A DNA stretch of 64,000 bases from Branchinecta lynchi (GCA_023053575.1 JAKZAP010000020.1:19525998-19589997); one strand, 5' to 3'. Counted from the stretch's first letter, positions 44,248 through 53,729 are shown. Made by a program: numbers and translations. Notes: a model not told the origin generated them from the letters alone.

Positions 44248-47200
44248 GCTTCTCTTTCAAGGAAGGCCTCCGAGTCCTGAGAACGAGGAAGGCGCTGAAT
44301 GTCAATCGAACCATAGGCGGCGGAGCCTTGTTCTGTCGCCAGCGACAACCCCTGTGTATGCGACCGATGACGAAATGTCTGACGTTGAATCACAAGTTCT
44401 TCAGCAAAGGAGAAAGAGCAGCATGTTGTCGGTACCAAGGAAACGGAGCAGGAAGAGAAGAGAGTCGGAGACGAACGAGAGAAGAGAATTCCACTTCTGT
44501 AAGTATTGCCCAACTTACGTGTGGACTTGAAATATCTTAGTTGTCGAACCCTCGATGGACCGAGAACCTTAGTTGCCGACCCCTCAAAGCAGTAAAACGA
44601 GGAAGGGAACCGTGAACCAAGAACTTTGGTGGACTTTAAATTTTTGATAGTTGCCGACCCCTCAAAGACTAATAATTGAGAATCCACCGTTTTTCCTTCC
44701 TCGTTTTAGTCTTTTAAGGTACTACCCGTGACCAGCTACTAAAACGAGGAATGAAAAGGTTAATTACAGTTTTTGTAGTTGCCGACCCATCAAAGACTAA
44801 TAATTGAGAATCCACCATTTCCTTCCTCGTTTTAATCCTTTAACGTACAACCCCTGACCACAAGGCCGTATCCAGGGGGAGGGGTTAGGGGGTTGAACCC
44901 CCCCCCCCCCCCGAAACATACAAAAATAATCATTTTTATAGGCTTTTCCCTCCGATCTGTGTGTTTTTCGTACTTTTTTGTCCGGCCGGCAGGCAATAAC
45001 CCCCCCCCCGTAATAAATTCCTGGATACGGGCCTGCATGACCAGCTACTAAAACGAGGAATGAAAGAGTTAATTACAATTTCTATAGTTGCCGACCCCGA
45101 CCCCTCAAAGACTAATAATTGAGAATCCACCATTTCCTTCCACCTTACAGTACATTATAGTACACCCGTGACAAGCAACTAAAACGAGGAAGGAAATGGT
45201 GGACTTAAAATATCTTAGTTGCCGACCCCCCACTGGACTCGGAGGATTTAACTCGCCTAACGTCAGAACGAGAAATGAAAAGTTGAATTACAATTTGTAT
45301 AGTTGCCAACCCCTGACTGAACTTAATGCAGACCCCTGTCAGGATACTAAAACGAGAAAGGCATGGTGAACTTGAACTTGAGAAGTTGCCGACCCCTCAA
45401 AGAATACTAAATAGAGGAAGGAAACGGTGCGGCTGTCCAGTTTTTCGCAGCATTCAATTCTGGCAACAGCCTTCCTGGTTTTACTTTTAATTTTACTTTA
45501 CTTCCTGGTTTTTACTTACATTTCTTTTTTCCTTTTCATTTTTCCTTTTTGTTTATTTTTCTTTTCTTATACTCCATCAGTGACATTTTTATGTAAAGAT
45601 GGGTAATAAATATATTCATTCATTCACTATGCCTTCCTGCTTTTCTCGCGTTCCCTTCCCTTCCCGCTTTTACTCGATCTCCACTGAAGCCTTGGATCTT
45701 GTTCCAGTTAATCACAAGCCGCCTGATCAGGAACTACTGGCGATTGCTGCGAAGTTCGTGGCAGAGGTATTACTGATGGCGCAAAAAGAAGCACTGCAGA
45801 GTCTTCCCAACAAGACAGAACCAATCGTAAGTCGTCCACTTCTTCCCCTTAAAGTAGGTCTCAAGGCAGGGGCGGATCCAGCCTTCCGTTCTAGGGGGGG
45901 GGGCGATTCTTACCAAAAAGAGTGGGGGTAAGTGTCCTTTTTGTCGGCTACAAGGCTGATTTTTTTCGCGTTTTGAGTGTCACTGTCGGTCTCTTATTTA
46001 ACGAAAATTTTTCATATATTACAATAATGGCAAAAACTGTACTTGATCAACTGACAACTGTTTACAAGAAAAATTCAAGCTCCTGGCTCCACTTGTAAAA
46101 AGATTTTACAGTCTAGTTACAGTAGTTAGAACATGCGTTAATGCAGACTTCCGTAAGTGCAGTAAAACAAAACAAAAAATTACAACCAGTCTAGGGGGGG
46201 GGGCGATCGCCCCCCTCTGGATCCGCCCCTGTCTCAAGGGATATTTCTAGTAATTTATCGTTAATGGAGTCACCCAAAATCTGGCCTAAAACCGTCCGCA
46301 TCTGGGGCTAGAGACTTGGAGCGGTACGTCTGGATCCTACTTACCTCAGGCAAGTATTCTCCGTATTCAGAGCCGCCATGTTGCTAAGTTCCTATTAGTA
46401 TCTGCTAAAATGTTTGCTTCTATCAATTCTTGTGGCACTTGCCTATCGGCCAAGTGCCATATACTGATCGCTTTCCCGTCGGTCTGTCAGGCCACTCATC
46501 TCGAGTTGGGGTACTTCTAGACGTGCTAGGACGATGAAACTTGGCAGGCATATCAGAGTCCCTACCAAACTAACTTGGAAATAGTCACTTCCCCGATACG
46601 ACCACCGTGGGGGGAGTGGAGGGAGCGGGAATCCGGAATACTGAAGTATTTATAACTTTTGAACGGGGAATCGGATCTTAATGAGACTTGACATTTGCGA
46701 AGACCTTGTGACTCAGATGTCAAACTTTAAGTTCTGAATGGATTCGGTGACTTTGGGGGAGTTGGAGAGGGAAAACGGAAATGATGTGACATGTTTAGAG
46801 TGGGCGGATCGGGATGAAACTTGGTTGGAAGAACAAGCACAAGCCTTAGATAGCCTACATAGTTGACAAGACCGGACCGGATCCTAGCACTGTGGGGGGG
46901 GGGGGGGAGTTGGATGAGGGTTCCAGAATTCCGGTGATCCCGACTTAAGATGCCTACACATGTGCTAGGACGATGGAATTTGGCAGGCATATCAGGGATT
47001 CCACAACTTTAACTTAAGAACAGTCCCTTTCTCCCATTTGACCATCGTGGGGGAGTGGAGGAAGCGGGAATCCAGAGTCTTGAGGTATGTCCAACTTTTG
47101 AACGGGTGACCGGATCTTAATGAAACTTGATATTCGGAAAGAAATTATGTCTCAGATGTCCCCTTTCAAGTGAGACAGGATCCGATCAACGTGGGGGAGT

Positions 47201-48216
47201 CGGGGGGGGGGGGTTACACGCTTATAATGTAGCGATTGGGATGACACTTGGTGTAAAGAACAAACGTAAGCACTATATCTATCAGTGTCAGAACCGGGGG
47301 AGTTGGAGGGGGTCCGGAATTCTGGTGATCGCAATTTAAGGTACTTCCATATGGAGGACGATGAAACTTGGGACGATGGCCTGAAACTTGACGATGAAAC
47401 TTTTCATTTCCCAGATCCGACCATCCCTTAAACTTTAAAGTACTCATCTTAACTGCAAAGTACAAAAAATACTTTTAAGCAAAATCTACATTTTCATGAT
47501 CTCCATGAGCCCATGCTCATTTTTTCCTCAAGGATTTTACTCAAAAATGAATTTTTAGCACCCTTAAAGTGCGAAAAGTAAAAAAAAAATAATTTTGTCC
47601 GAACCATACATATTCATGATCTTAAAGGGCCCAGGATAGTTTTTGCCTCAAGGGTTTTCTTACAGATTAATTTCTAGCGCCCTTAAAGTGCGCATCATCA
47701 CAGCCTAGTGAAAAAAAAAGTTTTTTTTACCAAATGATACATTCTTATGATTTCCATCAAGGGTTTTGCTTAGAAATGATCACAACAAACCCACGAATTG
47801 GCGAATTCCTACTTTCATTCTTTTACCAAGCCTTGCAAGTGTCATATGAGCTTCTAGCTCTTTTCTTGGTAGACAACAAATGGGAACCTCCTTTCAATTC
47901 AAAAAGTGAAAGATTCTCTTTCCTGCTCATTAACTTACGGGTTTGTTGTACTAAGGATCTGTAGTCATATATGTATTTATTTGTGTACTTGTTTTAAGCT
48001 CATGCTAAATTCAGTGTTAAAAAAGAGGGCTAGGAACTTGCTTTCTTTTATATTTTGTCCTTCAAGACTTAATATTTGTTCCAGGTGGAAGTAAAACAAG
48101 AAGTACAGACACACGACGATGGGAAAGTTGACCTCATACGAAGGCGAGCTCGGAGGATGCTTCTCCGCTTTTTAGGCATATGTGGCTGTCTAAACAACCT
48201 CACTCCCTCCCCTTAA
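37691..48216 (+). CDS. Unidentified spliced gene with a candidate PKA-anchoring (AKAP-type) helix, C-terminal part
   Basis: Exons at 44249-44498, 45708-45826 and 48085-48216 join in frame with consensus sites, and an upstream candidate exon (37691-37806) is phase-compatible. The joined C-terminal part (about 204 residues) has an acidic segment (WDADSDSEKG), TTPVYATDDEMSDVE, a basic Ser-rich region with RRKSS and RKRSRKRRES (basophilic kinase sites, possible nuclear signal), the helix AIAAKFVAEVLLMAQ, and a basic C terminus RRRARRM followed by GICGCL and a stop. The helix fits the RII-anchoring consensus (small/aliphatic, xx, two hydrophobics, xx, two hydrophobics, xx, small). That function is inference; I do not recognise the protein. 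The 5' end is not found. Confidence 0.6.
37831..38161. mobile_element. MITE with GAGCGTGTTCC TIRs, copy 2, with nested MITE
   Basis: TAG on both sides. About 185 bp of another MITE (37868-38052, tactcttgatgac...gtcatatagagta) splits it. Confidence 0.7.
38340..38482 (+). repeat. LINE 3' end with TTGA/TGAT tail
   Basis: attcggattaaacttgattg then attgatggattgatattc. Confidence 0.4.
38800..39172 (+). mobile_element. TIR element, CTTTAGGCGTATTC family, copy 3 (left end lost)
   Basis: gtcactccacgcggactcc at the left, ggagtcctcggggaacggcg then gaattcgcctatag at the right. Confidence 0.6.
39183..39588 (+). repeat. Recent tandem duplication, 206-bp unit
   Basis: Two almost identical units (39183-39388, 39389-39588). 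Each holds a short frame after an AG (TDEFYSERSLPGIQLNDF, PKVKDLIVCIKKF); copy 2 has one extra A in the poly-A run, shifting the frame. Not assignable to a family. Confidence 0.7.
39620..39985 (+). pseudogene. LINE C-terminal Zn-knuckle fragment, (TTA)n tail
   Basis: EKYNCPLCCTGQDTIDHLLG, QCQELPSLGLVGMAGGVLFP and SVIRELVSFVLNAMKRRK plus stop, then ATT repeats 39961-39981. Same CxxC...HxxxxC layout as at 14.5 and 43.9 kb. Confidence 0.7.
40112..40554. mobile_element. TTAA-flanked TIR element, copy 2
   Basis: AGGACACCTGAA...TTCAGGTGTCCT between TTAA at 40108-40111 and 40555-40558; homologous to 23490-23924. Confidence 0.75.
40560..40935 (+). other. AT-rich spacer and LINE-like tail
   Basis: ttataataaatatata repeats (40573-40660), then tttactctgtcttcgcgag and gacgggtcacaagtag, a LINE 3' end of the ACTCCGC type. 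Confidence 0.4.
40957..41115. mobile_element. hAT-type MITE, CAAGGCCGTATCCAGG TIRs, copy 1
   Basis: 159 bp, 8-bp duplication ACTGCGAA at 40949-40956 and 41116-41123. TIR starts with CA and the duplication length is that of hAT elements. It is inserted into a subfamily B ribozyme-repeat remnant (41125-41195: ttgacggtgcaaaacg). Confidence 0.8.
41440..41815. other. AT-rich repeat with ATCGATAT words
   Basis: ttggacactatttggattt at 41448 and gaatatcgcccaacac at 41796 form imperfect inverted ends; many TCGATATT words between. Probably an eroded TIR element. Confidence 0.4.
41830..42640. other. No recognised feature
   Basis: Intronic-type sequence. A short plus-strand frame at 42164 lacks any recognisable domain. 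Confidence 0.3.
42645..42942 (-). mobile_element. hAT-type element fragment, ATTCGGTA family
   Basis: Right end gcacccccccccccccct then TGCGACGCCCCTG matches the terminus of the 59.18-60.75 kb hAT element; body rich in taccgaatccc. The opposite end was not found. Confidence 0.55.
43870..44248 (+). pseudogene. LINE C-terminal Zn-knuckle fragment, long (CTAT)n tail
   Basis: SCSLCGLEEENLSHFL, then LSDLRVRFFGEDGLLFP and AVTGFVKEALKRCK plus stop; hairpin atggcctaacggct at 44169 and (CTAT)n at 44194-44246. The tail abuts an exon of the AKAP-like gene. Confidence 0.75.
44249..44498 (+). CDS. Exon of the AKAP-like gene (basic, phosphosite-rich)
   Basis: Donor TCT|GTAAGT at 44499. The frame encodes PPSPENEEGAECQS, LSPATTPVYATDDEMSDVE, VLQQRRKSSMLSVPRKRSRK and ESETNERREFHF. 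Two acceptors are possible: CTAG at 44245-44248, formed by the end of a (CTAT)n tract and phase-compatible with the upstream candidate exon, or TTTCAAG ending at 44261, which gives a different phase. It ends one base into a codon completed by exon 45708. Confidence 0.6.
44525..45430 (+). repeat. Diverged tandem repeat, about 128-bp unit
   Basis: agttgccgacccctcaaag begins units at 44570, 44650, 44778, 45087, 45220 and 45384; each also has ccagctactaaaacgagg. Lies in the intron after exon 44249-44498. A hAT MITE interrupts it. Confidence 0.65.
44861..45035. mobile_element. hAT-type MITE, CAAGGCCGTATCCAGG TIRs, copy 2
   Basis: 175 bp; flanks CCTGACCA and CATGACCA match at 7 of 8 positions. Confidence 0.75.
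45480..45630 (+). repeat. LINE 3' end, ATTC tail
   Basis: atactccatcagtgacatt, gatgggtaataaatatattc, attcattcac. Confidence 0.5.
45708..45826 (+). CDS. Exon encoding the candidate PKA-anchoring helix
   Basis: Acceptor TTGTTCCAG and donor GTAAGT. Encodes NHKPPDQELLAIAAKFVAEV, then LLMAQKEALQSLPNKTEPI. Plotted on a helical wheel, Ala, Phe-Val, Val-Leu and Ala fall on one face as in RII-binding helices of AKAPs. Phases match the exons on both sides (T + TT in, phase 0 out). A 365-bp hAT-type MITE inserted 40 bases after the donor. Confidence 0.65.
45867..46231. mobile_element. hAT-type MITE with CAGGGGCGGATCCAG TIRs
   Basis: 365 bp, perfect 8-bp duplication TCTCAAGG (45859-45866, 46232-46239). 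Ends CAGGGGCGGATCCAG and CTGGATCCGCCCCTG. Poly-G/C runs beside each TIR. Confidence 0.85.
46431..47865 (-). mobile_element. Pyrimidine-rich long repeat, copy 3
   Basis: 3' hairpin tggcacttg...caagtgcca at 46432-46460, then ccgtcggtctgtcagg; body of diverged 281-bp-type units (46540-47400) and three units of about 125 bp with caccctta aagtgcg (47440-47720); 5' end gtcatatgagcttctagctc at 47840. Confidence 0.65.
48085..48216 (+). CDS. Terminal exon of the AKAP-like gene
   Basis: Acceptor TTTGTTCCAG, phase 0, 43 codons and TAA at 48214. Encodes VEVKQEVQTHDDGKVDLI, then RRRARRMLLRFLGICGCL and NNLTPSP. The cluster of arginines beside two cysteines could act in membrane attachment (basic plus acylation), which is inference. 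Confidence 0.6.
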   Translation: MEVKQEVQTHDDGKVDLIRRRARRMLLRFLGICGCLNNLTPSP

Positions 48217-48801
48217 CCCAACCAGTCGGCCGTGCGTCCTCCAAGGAATGCGGATATGCACCTTACACCAGTTCAGCGCTCAAAGCAGACTGCACTAACA
48301 TAAGTTTCATAACAGACAACAGAAGGATGCGCGGTTTCAACAGACAGCACTTCGGATGTTGTCTGTTCTGTTTGAAAATGTTATGCATAAGAAGCGTTGC
48401 CGTCAGGAAGAGCCGAAAAATTGCCAAAAAGCATCTGCTGAATTTTCCGACATCTGGACGATAAACAAAAAAGTCAATAGATGCTCTTTTGGCTCTTCCT
48501 GGTAATGCTCGTTCTGCATAACATTTCATACATAAAGTTTTCCAACACTACAGATAACATCCCAAGTGTCATGCACTGTCTGTTGAAACCGCGCATCCTT
48601 CTGCTGTCTGTTATGAAACTTCTGACAATGTAATTTCTGAAAGTCCCCCATTGTTTCATTATCAACACAGAGAGATGGTAAACTGTCAATCCATAAGGTA
48701 ATGAGTCGAATAGCTTTCAACTTTCTACTCCAAAGACAGTCCATATCTCGGGAAAAAGATTGCCGAGTTTCTACTCATTAACTTGTGGGTCTGCTTACGA
48801 T

Positions 48802-49073
48802 GAGCGTGTTCCACCCTCCTACTACGCATGACGTCACGAATTTGGCTTTTTGCCGTCAAGGCTGGAACGATTTTTCTTTTTTCCAGCAGAATATCATGCC
48901 ACGGTCGAATCCGGCCAATCACGTTACAGAGAAGCGTAGTTACCACGCTTACTACGCTCCCGAGCATGGTAAGCAAATAGTTACTATTTCGAGAAGGCTG
49001 GAACGGTCAGCGTAGTAACTCTTTAGGAGGTTCGAACGAAAAGTAACTATTGTTAGAAGGGTGGAACACGATC
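48802..49073. mobile_element. MITE with GAGCGTGTTCC TIRs, copy 3
   Basis: 272 bp, GAT on both sides. Confidence 0.75.
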
Positions 49074-49074
49074 G

Positions 49075-50240
49075 ATATATGTTGACAAGTAATGAGTATA
49101 AGACACTTTTCTCTCGGAAGCGCTGAACCTGAAATATGGCGAACTAAACACAAAATATGTTAAGGGGAGGATTGCGGTAGCTCGGTTTTCAATTACGGTA
49201 GTTCGAGAGACATTCCATACACATCTGGACGTTAATTTTAAATTGAAAAAAAAAAAAAAAAATAACTTTACAATCCCGTTAACTGATCCAGAAATTATCG
49301 GATTAAGGGACGACGATTATTCGTCTGTGACATTTTGGAACCGAGACAGTCTGAATCTTCCCTTTTTAAACTAAAAAAAAGAAAGAAGATATTGTAAGTT
49401 TAGATCTTTACAAGTTGAACTGAAATTTAACCAGAAACGCCAAATTTAATGGAATGAGATTCTTTTACATTACGGTACATTCGAAAGGCACGACACGGCA
49501 ATTTAAACGTTCCTTGTTTAAACTAAAAAAGAAGGAAACCATATATTTGTACATTTGTTAGTGGACCACACATCGGAAGTGTTACCTGAAATCTTAATTT
49601 CGTTAAACGCTCTCTTCACGCGACAAAAGTTGTAAGCCTGTCGATGTTACGTGGCCAGTTAAGTTTCATCGTCGTCTGATTGCGTCATACAGCTGCTTAT
49701 AGGGCGATTCTGGCAGTCTGGAAAGCTCCGCGAGCTTACGCGCCGGCTGTTCTTGCGACTTCGGCTAAAAGTCGCTTCGCTTTCCAAAGCTGTTCTCGCA
49801 CCCGCTATTTTCCGCCAGCGCATGGAAAGCGAATCCACTTCGCAAGTCGAAAAGTGGTTTGGTCAAGTCAGCGAGGAGTTGTAAAGGTGCAACTGAGGCG
49901 AAACGACTTTTTGCTTGTTCTTGCGCTCGGCGGATTCTGGGTTTGCTTTTCGGAAAGCGAATCCAAGAGATCGCCCTTATGGCTGTTCAGAGACGTAGAG
50001 TAGTCGTGGTGCTTTGATTATGGCGGTATTAGGACGAGAAACCTTCGTCGTGCGATTCGTACTTTTAAAATTCTCGTGATGTTATGTCCACGAAGAAAAA
50101 AAAACTATGTATATTTTGATATTTACTGTTATAAGTGTCTCAAATATCCGTCGGCAAATAAAATATTTTACGTTTTGGACATTTTTATAAACTACTCGTT
50201 TGTTCGCCTACAGTTTCCCCGTGCGGCTGAAGGAGTTTCT
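49075..50240. other. Mostly unassigned; possible MITE 49694-49980
   Basis: tagggcgattctggcag and gaatccaagagatcgccctta hint at a TIR element containing tcgcttcgctttcc words; rest AT-rich with an A18 run at 49243. Confidence 0.3.
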
Positions 50241-50275
50241 ATTTGACGGTGCAAAACGGATAAGTCAGCTACATT
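50241..50275 (-). mobile_element. Ribozyme-repeat remnant (subfamily B end)
   Basis: tttgacggtgcaaaacgg then ataagtcagctacattt; ribozyme part absent, a poly-C run follows. Confidence 0.5.
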
Positions 50276-50504
50276 TTTGTATATGCCCCCCCCCCCCCCC
50301 ACACACGATGAATAGGATACGTGCCAGAATGGAGGTCTAGGCTGGTCAAGGCTAACATGAAGTTTCGCCAGTGCCTCCAATCAAGCTACACTCACGGCGT
50401 GTGGGAAAGGTGCCCCTCCCCTTTATCTGATTGGGGGCGGAATGGAACACGGAACCCCCCCAGGGGATCGTTACCTCATTAGCCTACCTATTCAGATACG
50501 ATAC

Positions 50505-50660
50505 GTCAAAAAAGTCAATTTTTCGTAAAAACAGTTGATTTTTCATGACAACAGTCGGTTTTTAAAAAATCAGTCGATTTTTCATCAAAACAGTAGGTTT
50601 TTTCTTGAAAACAGTCGTTTTTTCTGAAAATGAGTCGATTTTTCGTCCGAAATGTTTTTT
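50505..50660 (+). repeat. Tandem short units of CAGTCGATTTTTCGT
   Basis: About six imperfect 28-30-bp units (aaacagtcggtttttcat-like). The same units recur at 57.94-58.09 kb. Confidence 0.6.
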
Positions 50661-50661
50661 T

Positions 50662-50935
50662 TTTCCTTCCCTGTCATGGCCCCAATCGTGCAGCAAAAAT
50701 AGCGGCCGTGTCAAAAATTAAATCTCAGGACTAGTTTTTTCATTACAGTGGCATTTGAAAGAAATTTGACTTAGAGTCGTTAGAAGCTTCAGTTATTTAT
50801 TACAGGTTTGTTTCCTTTCCCGACGTTGACACAGAAACTTGACAGCCTGATGAGGACCCTTGCCAAGAAGGGCCGAGATATCGCTGATGAAGAATCGTAG
50901 ATGGCGTATCCGTTGTAAACATATTTTTAACATAT
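50662..50935 (+). mobile_element. Hammerhead-bearing repeat, copy 4, with upstream module
   Basis: ccccaatcgtgcagcaaaaa module (as at 13.3 kb), then agttatttattacaggtttg to ccgttgtaaacat. Confidence 0.7.
50843..50886 (+). ncRNA. Hammerhead motif, one core mutation
   Basis: CAGC/GCTG stem I, CTGATGA, intact stem II, but GAGA instead of GAAA. Confidence 0.6.
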
Positions 50936-50944
50936 TTTATTTAC

Positions 50945-51600
50945 TGTTAGGAGGTCAGTTTCTACTTTCAGTATTTGAGGTAAAGTGCTGGACGAAAATT
51001 TGCGGAGGCTGTTACGGCCTCGTATCAGCCTCTCTGGAGGATGATACAGTATCGTATTAACCTCCACAAAAGTAATTGTAATAATATAACTTCCGGTGGG
51101 ACAAAGGAAGATATGCATTGCATACCTGTTCGAGAAAAGTTATGCGATAATAACTATCGCTTCTGCAAACTCCCGCAAGAGTGAGAGGAGTGTAGAAACT
51201 ATCACAATACGCTGTCCCCTCCTCTCGTCATCCTAACTTGCTGGAACTGGAAACTTGATGTGAAGATTCATTGGGTCAAGGGTATGATCAAGTTCGTCTT
51301 TCAGTATTTGAGGTAAAGTGCTGGACGAACATTTGCGGAGGCTGTTACGGCCTCGTATCAGCCTCTCTGGAAGATGATACGGTATCGTATTAACCTCCAC
51401 AAAAGTAATTGTCATAATATAACTTCCGGTGGGACAAAGGAAGATAAGCATTGCACACCTGTTCGAGAAAAGTTCTGTGATAATAACTATCGCTTCTGCA
51501 CAAACTCCCGCAAGAGTGATGACATATGTCCGCGTTGTCATATTTTCGTTTCGGGGGAGCGTCTAACTATCACAATACGGCGCTGGCCCCTCCTCTCGTC
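50945..51600 (+). repeat. Direct duplication of a 300-bp segment
   Basis: ttcagtatttgaggtaaagt, ggaggctgttacggcctcg and cttccggtgggacaaagg at 50.96-51.10 kb recur at 51.30-51.44 kb. Between them is gtgaagattcattgggtcaa from a GGATCC-type repeat. Confidence 0.65.
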
Positions 51601-51656
51601 ATCATAACTTGCTGGAACGCAACCAAAGCCATGCCATTTCCACTATCAATTTCTAT

Positions 51657-51961
51657 GAGCGTGTTCCATCCTACTTCCCGTAGTTACTACGCATGATGTC
51701 ACGAATTATGGCTTTTCGCCGTCAAGGCTGGAACGATGTTTCTATTTTTCAGCAGGATCTCACGCCAGGGGCGAATCTGACCAATCACGTTACAGAGATG
51801 CGTAGTTACTACGCTTACTACGGTCCCGAGCATGGTAAGCAAATAGTAACTATTAGTTACTATTCCGACAAGGTTGGAACGGTCAGCGTAGTAACTTTTC
51901 GTGAGGATGGAACGGAAATAGTAACTATTAGTAACTATTGCTAGAAGGGTGGAACACGCTC
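51657..51961. mobile_element. MITE with GAGCGTGTTCC TIRs, copy 4
   Basis: 305 bp, TAT on both sides; close to the 25.3 kb copy in inverted orientation. Confidence 0.8.
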
Positions 51962-51970
51962 TATATTCCG

Positions 51971-52472
51971 TTCTTTTTGCGATCCCAAAACGTGAGTGGC
52001 GGGATACCTATGACATCGCAAAAATGTCCGTCTGTCTGTGAGCACGATAAGTCTCGAAGGGAACGAGGTATTTTGATGAAACTTGGTGTGAAGATTCATT
52101 GGGTCAAGGGTAAGATCAAGTTCGTAGATGGGCTTTGAAGCCCTACATTTAGGGTGGGGGAGGGGGTTTAAATTAAGGGGCAAATAAAATATTTTTAAAG
52201 AGATAATGTGATAGTCGATTATGGGGTCAAATACGATGCGATACGATGGTCAAAACATTTTGTCATCGGACAAATAGTCCGCCCGAAATATGGCCACGGA
52301 AAGTTTGTTAAAAGCAAAAGTTTTATTTGGAGTTGTCTGGATCAAATATTTGAGTTTTTGGGATCCCATCGAAACCTTTCGTTTCGATGAGGTTCGAAAC
52401 CTCTTCGAAATTGTCTGGATCAAATATCTGAATTTTTGGGATCCCATGGAAACCTTTGGTCTTGTTCTTTAG
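51971..52472 (+). mobile_element. GGATCC-ended repeat, copy E
   Basis: ttctttttgcgatcccaaaa start, ggatcccatggaaacc then tttggtcttgttc end. It abuts the MITE. Confidence 0.65.
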
Positions 52473-52636
52473 CTCACGGTGCAGTCAAAGGGTCAGGGTC
52501 GGGTGCTAGCGGACTGGAATTCCTGCTCTGATTTTTGGCACCATCACCAATTCCGTTTGAAGTAGTTGAGATTTGTTTCACATTTATGATGGAAGCGGAG
52601 AAAACCCAGCCGAGTATACTGACCGTATATTCACCC

Positions 52637-52998
52637 TTAAAGGACCACTCGCAATATTTACTATCCAAGCTGGAGTATTTTAAAATATTTGGATACTATA
52701 AAACTAGGCTGTGTTTCAAAAAATAACCCACGATTTTGTCTCTTTTAAGCCTTTTCCGAGACCCGTTGACTAAAACAGGGAAAACAATTACATAACGGGT
52801 TTTTCTGATGGAAAAACTTCTCTCAGACATTACAGTCGACAGCGTGATACCCATCGAAGGTAGCAAAACACGACTAGTTACAAAATCAGCGTGGTTTTGT
52901 TAGAGGGGTTAGAATTTACCGTACAAAATTGGGGTCTCCTGGTTTAGAAAAAATGGAGTGATTGTGGAAGAAGGTTGCGTTAGTATTATAGGTAAGAC
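52637..52998. mobile_element. Possible TTAA-type element
   Basis: ttaaaggaccactcgc and gacgagtcctttaa at the ends. The right part is homologous (inverted) to 17416-17540. Confidence 0.4.
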
Positions 52999-53344
52999 GA
53001 GTCCTTTAAGAAACTGACGATGGCGAAGAAAATCTTAGCCGGAGTTCCACTCCGTAGCCGCCAAACTCCTTCGATGTCCACAAAATTTATCCAGTTAGCT
53101 CTCTTCGACCATCTACAAGACATAAATTCCACAAGGAACATGTTAACTAAGCTGTGGCAAATAAGCCTGAAACCATTTTCAACTAAATTCAGAAGTACAA
53201 TTCTCCTCCTAAATGTTGGAGGATTCTCTATTTACCCGCGAACACAAAGTTAGATAGCTTTGTGTATGTTTTATGTAAATATGGTTTTCTATGTTTTGTA
53301 TAATATGTTTACCCATCCTTATGTTAAACAGTATGAAAATATGT

Positions 53345-53480
53345 AATTACAGGTTTGTTTCCTTCTTCGAAGTTGAACCAGAGGATTGACAACCTGACGA
53401 GGACCCTTGCCAAGAAGGGCCGAAATATCGCTGAGGAAGAATCGTCGCTGACGTATCCGTTGTAAACATTGTTTGAATAA
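53345..53480 (+). mobile_element. Hammerhead-bearing repeat, copy 5
   Basis: attacaggtttgtttcc to cattgtttgaataaac. Confidence 0.75.
53390..53433 (+). ncRNA. Hammerhead motif, stem I mismatch
   Basis: Core CTGACGA, stem II and GAAATATC are perfect; stem I CAAC/GCTG has one mismatch. Confidence 0.65.
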
Positions 53481-53519
53481 ACTTAATTTAATAAGATATT
53501 TATAGTCGGTAGAAGCTTC

Positions 53520-53650
53520 AGTTATTTATTACAGGTTTGTTTCCTTCCCCGAAGTTGAACAAGCCTGACGAGGACCCTTGCCAAGAAGGGCCGAAATATC
53601 GCTGATGAAGAATCATAGCTGACGTATCCGTTGTAAACATTGTTTGAATA
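53520..53650 (+). mobile_element. Hammerhead-bearing repeat, copy 6
   Basis: Second copy 180 bp after copy 5; about 12 bases before the core are deleted (aacaagCCTGACGA). Confidence 0.75.
53561..53604 (+). ncRNA. Hammerhead motif, shortened stem I
   Basis: Core, stem II and GAAATATC perfect; stem I AAGC/GCTG keeps three pairs. Confidence 0.65.
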
Positions 53651-53729
53651 GATAACACAAGGATGCGCTGTTTCAACAAATAACACTTGGGATGTTAGCT
53701 GTTGAGTTTTTTCAAACGTTACATATATG

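Noticed and set aside
48180..48464. 94-codon ORF overlapping the AKAP-like terminal exon
   Set aside because: Different frame from the phase-matched exon and extends into sequence with inverted atgcgcggtttcaacagac repeats (48.3 and 48.6 kb), likely an element.
53020..53253. 77-codon plus-strand ORF (MAKKILAGVPLRSR...)
   Set aside because: No recognisable domain, no splice or homology support; next to a TTAA-type element.
7041..53604. Ribozyme repeat as a tRNA-derived SINE
   Set aside because: No A/B box pair found in the repeat; hammerhead core and stem covariation explain its conserved part better.
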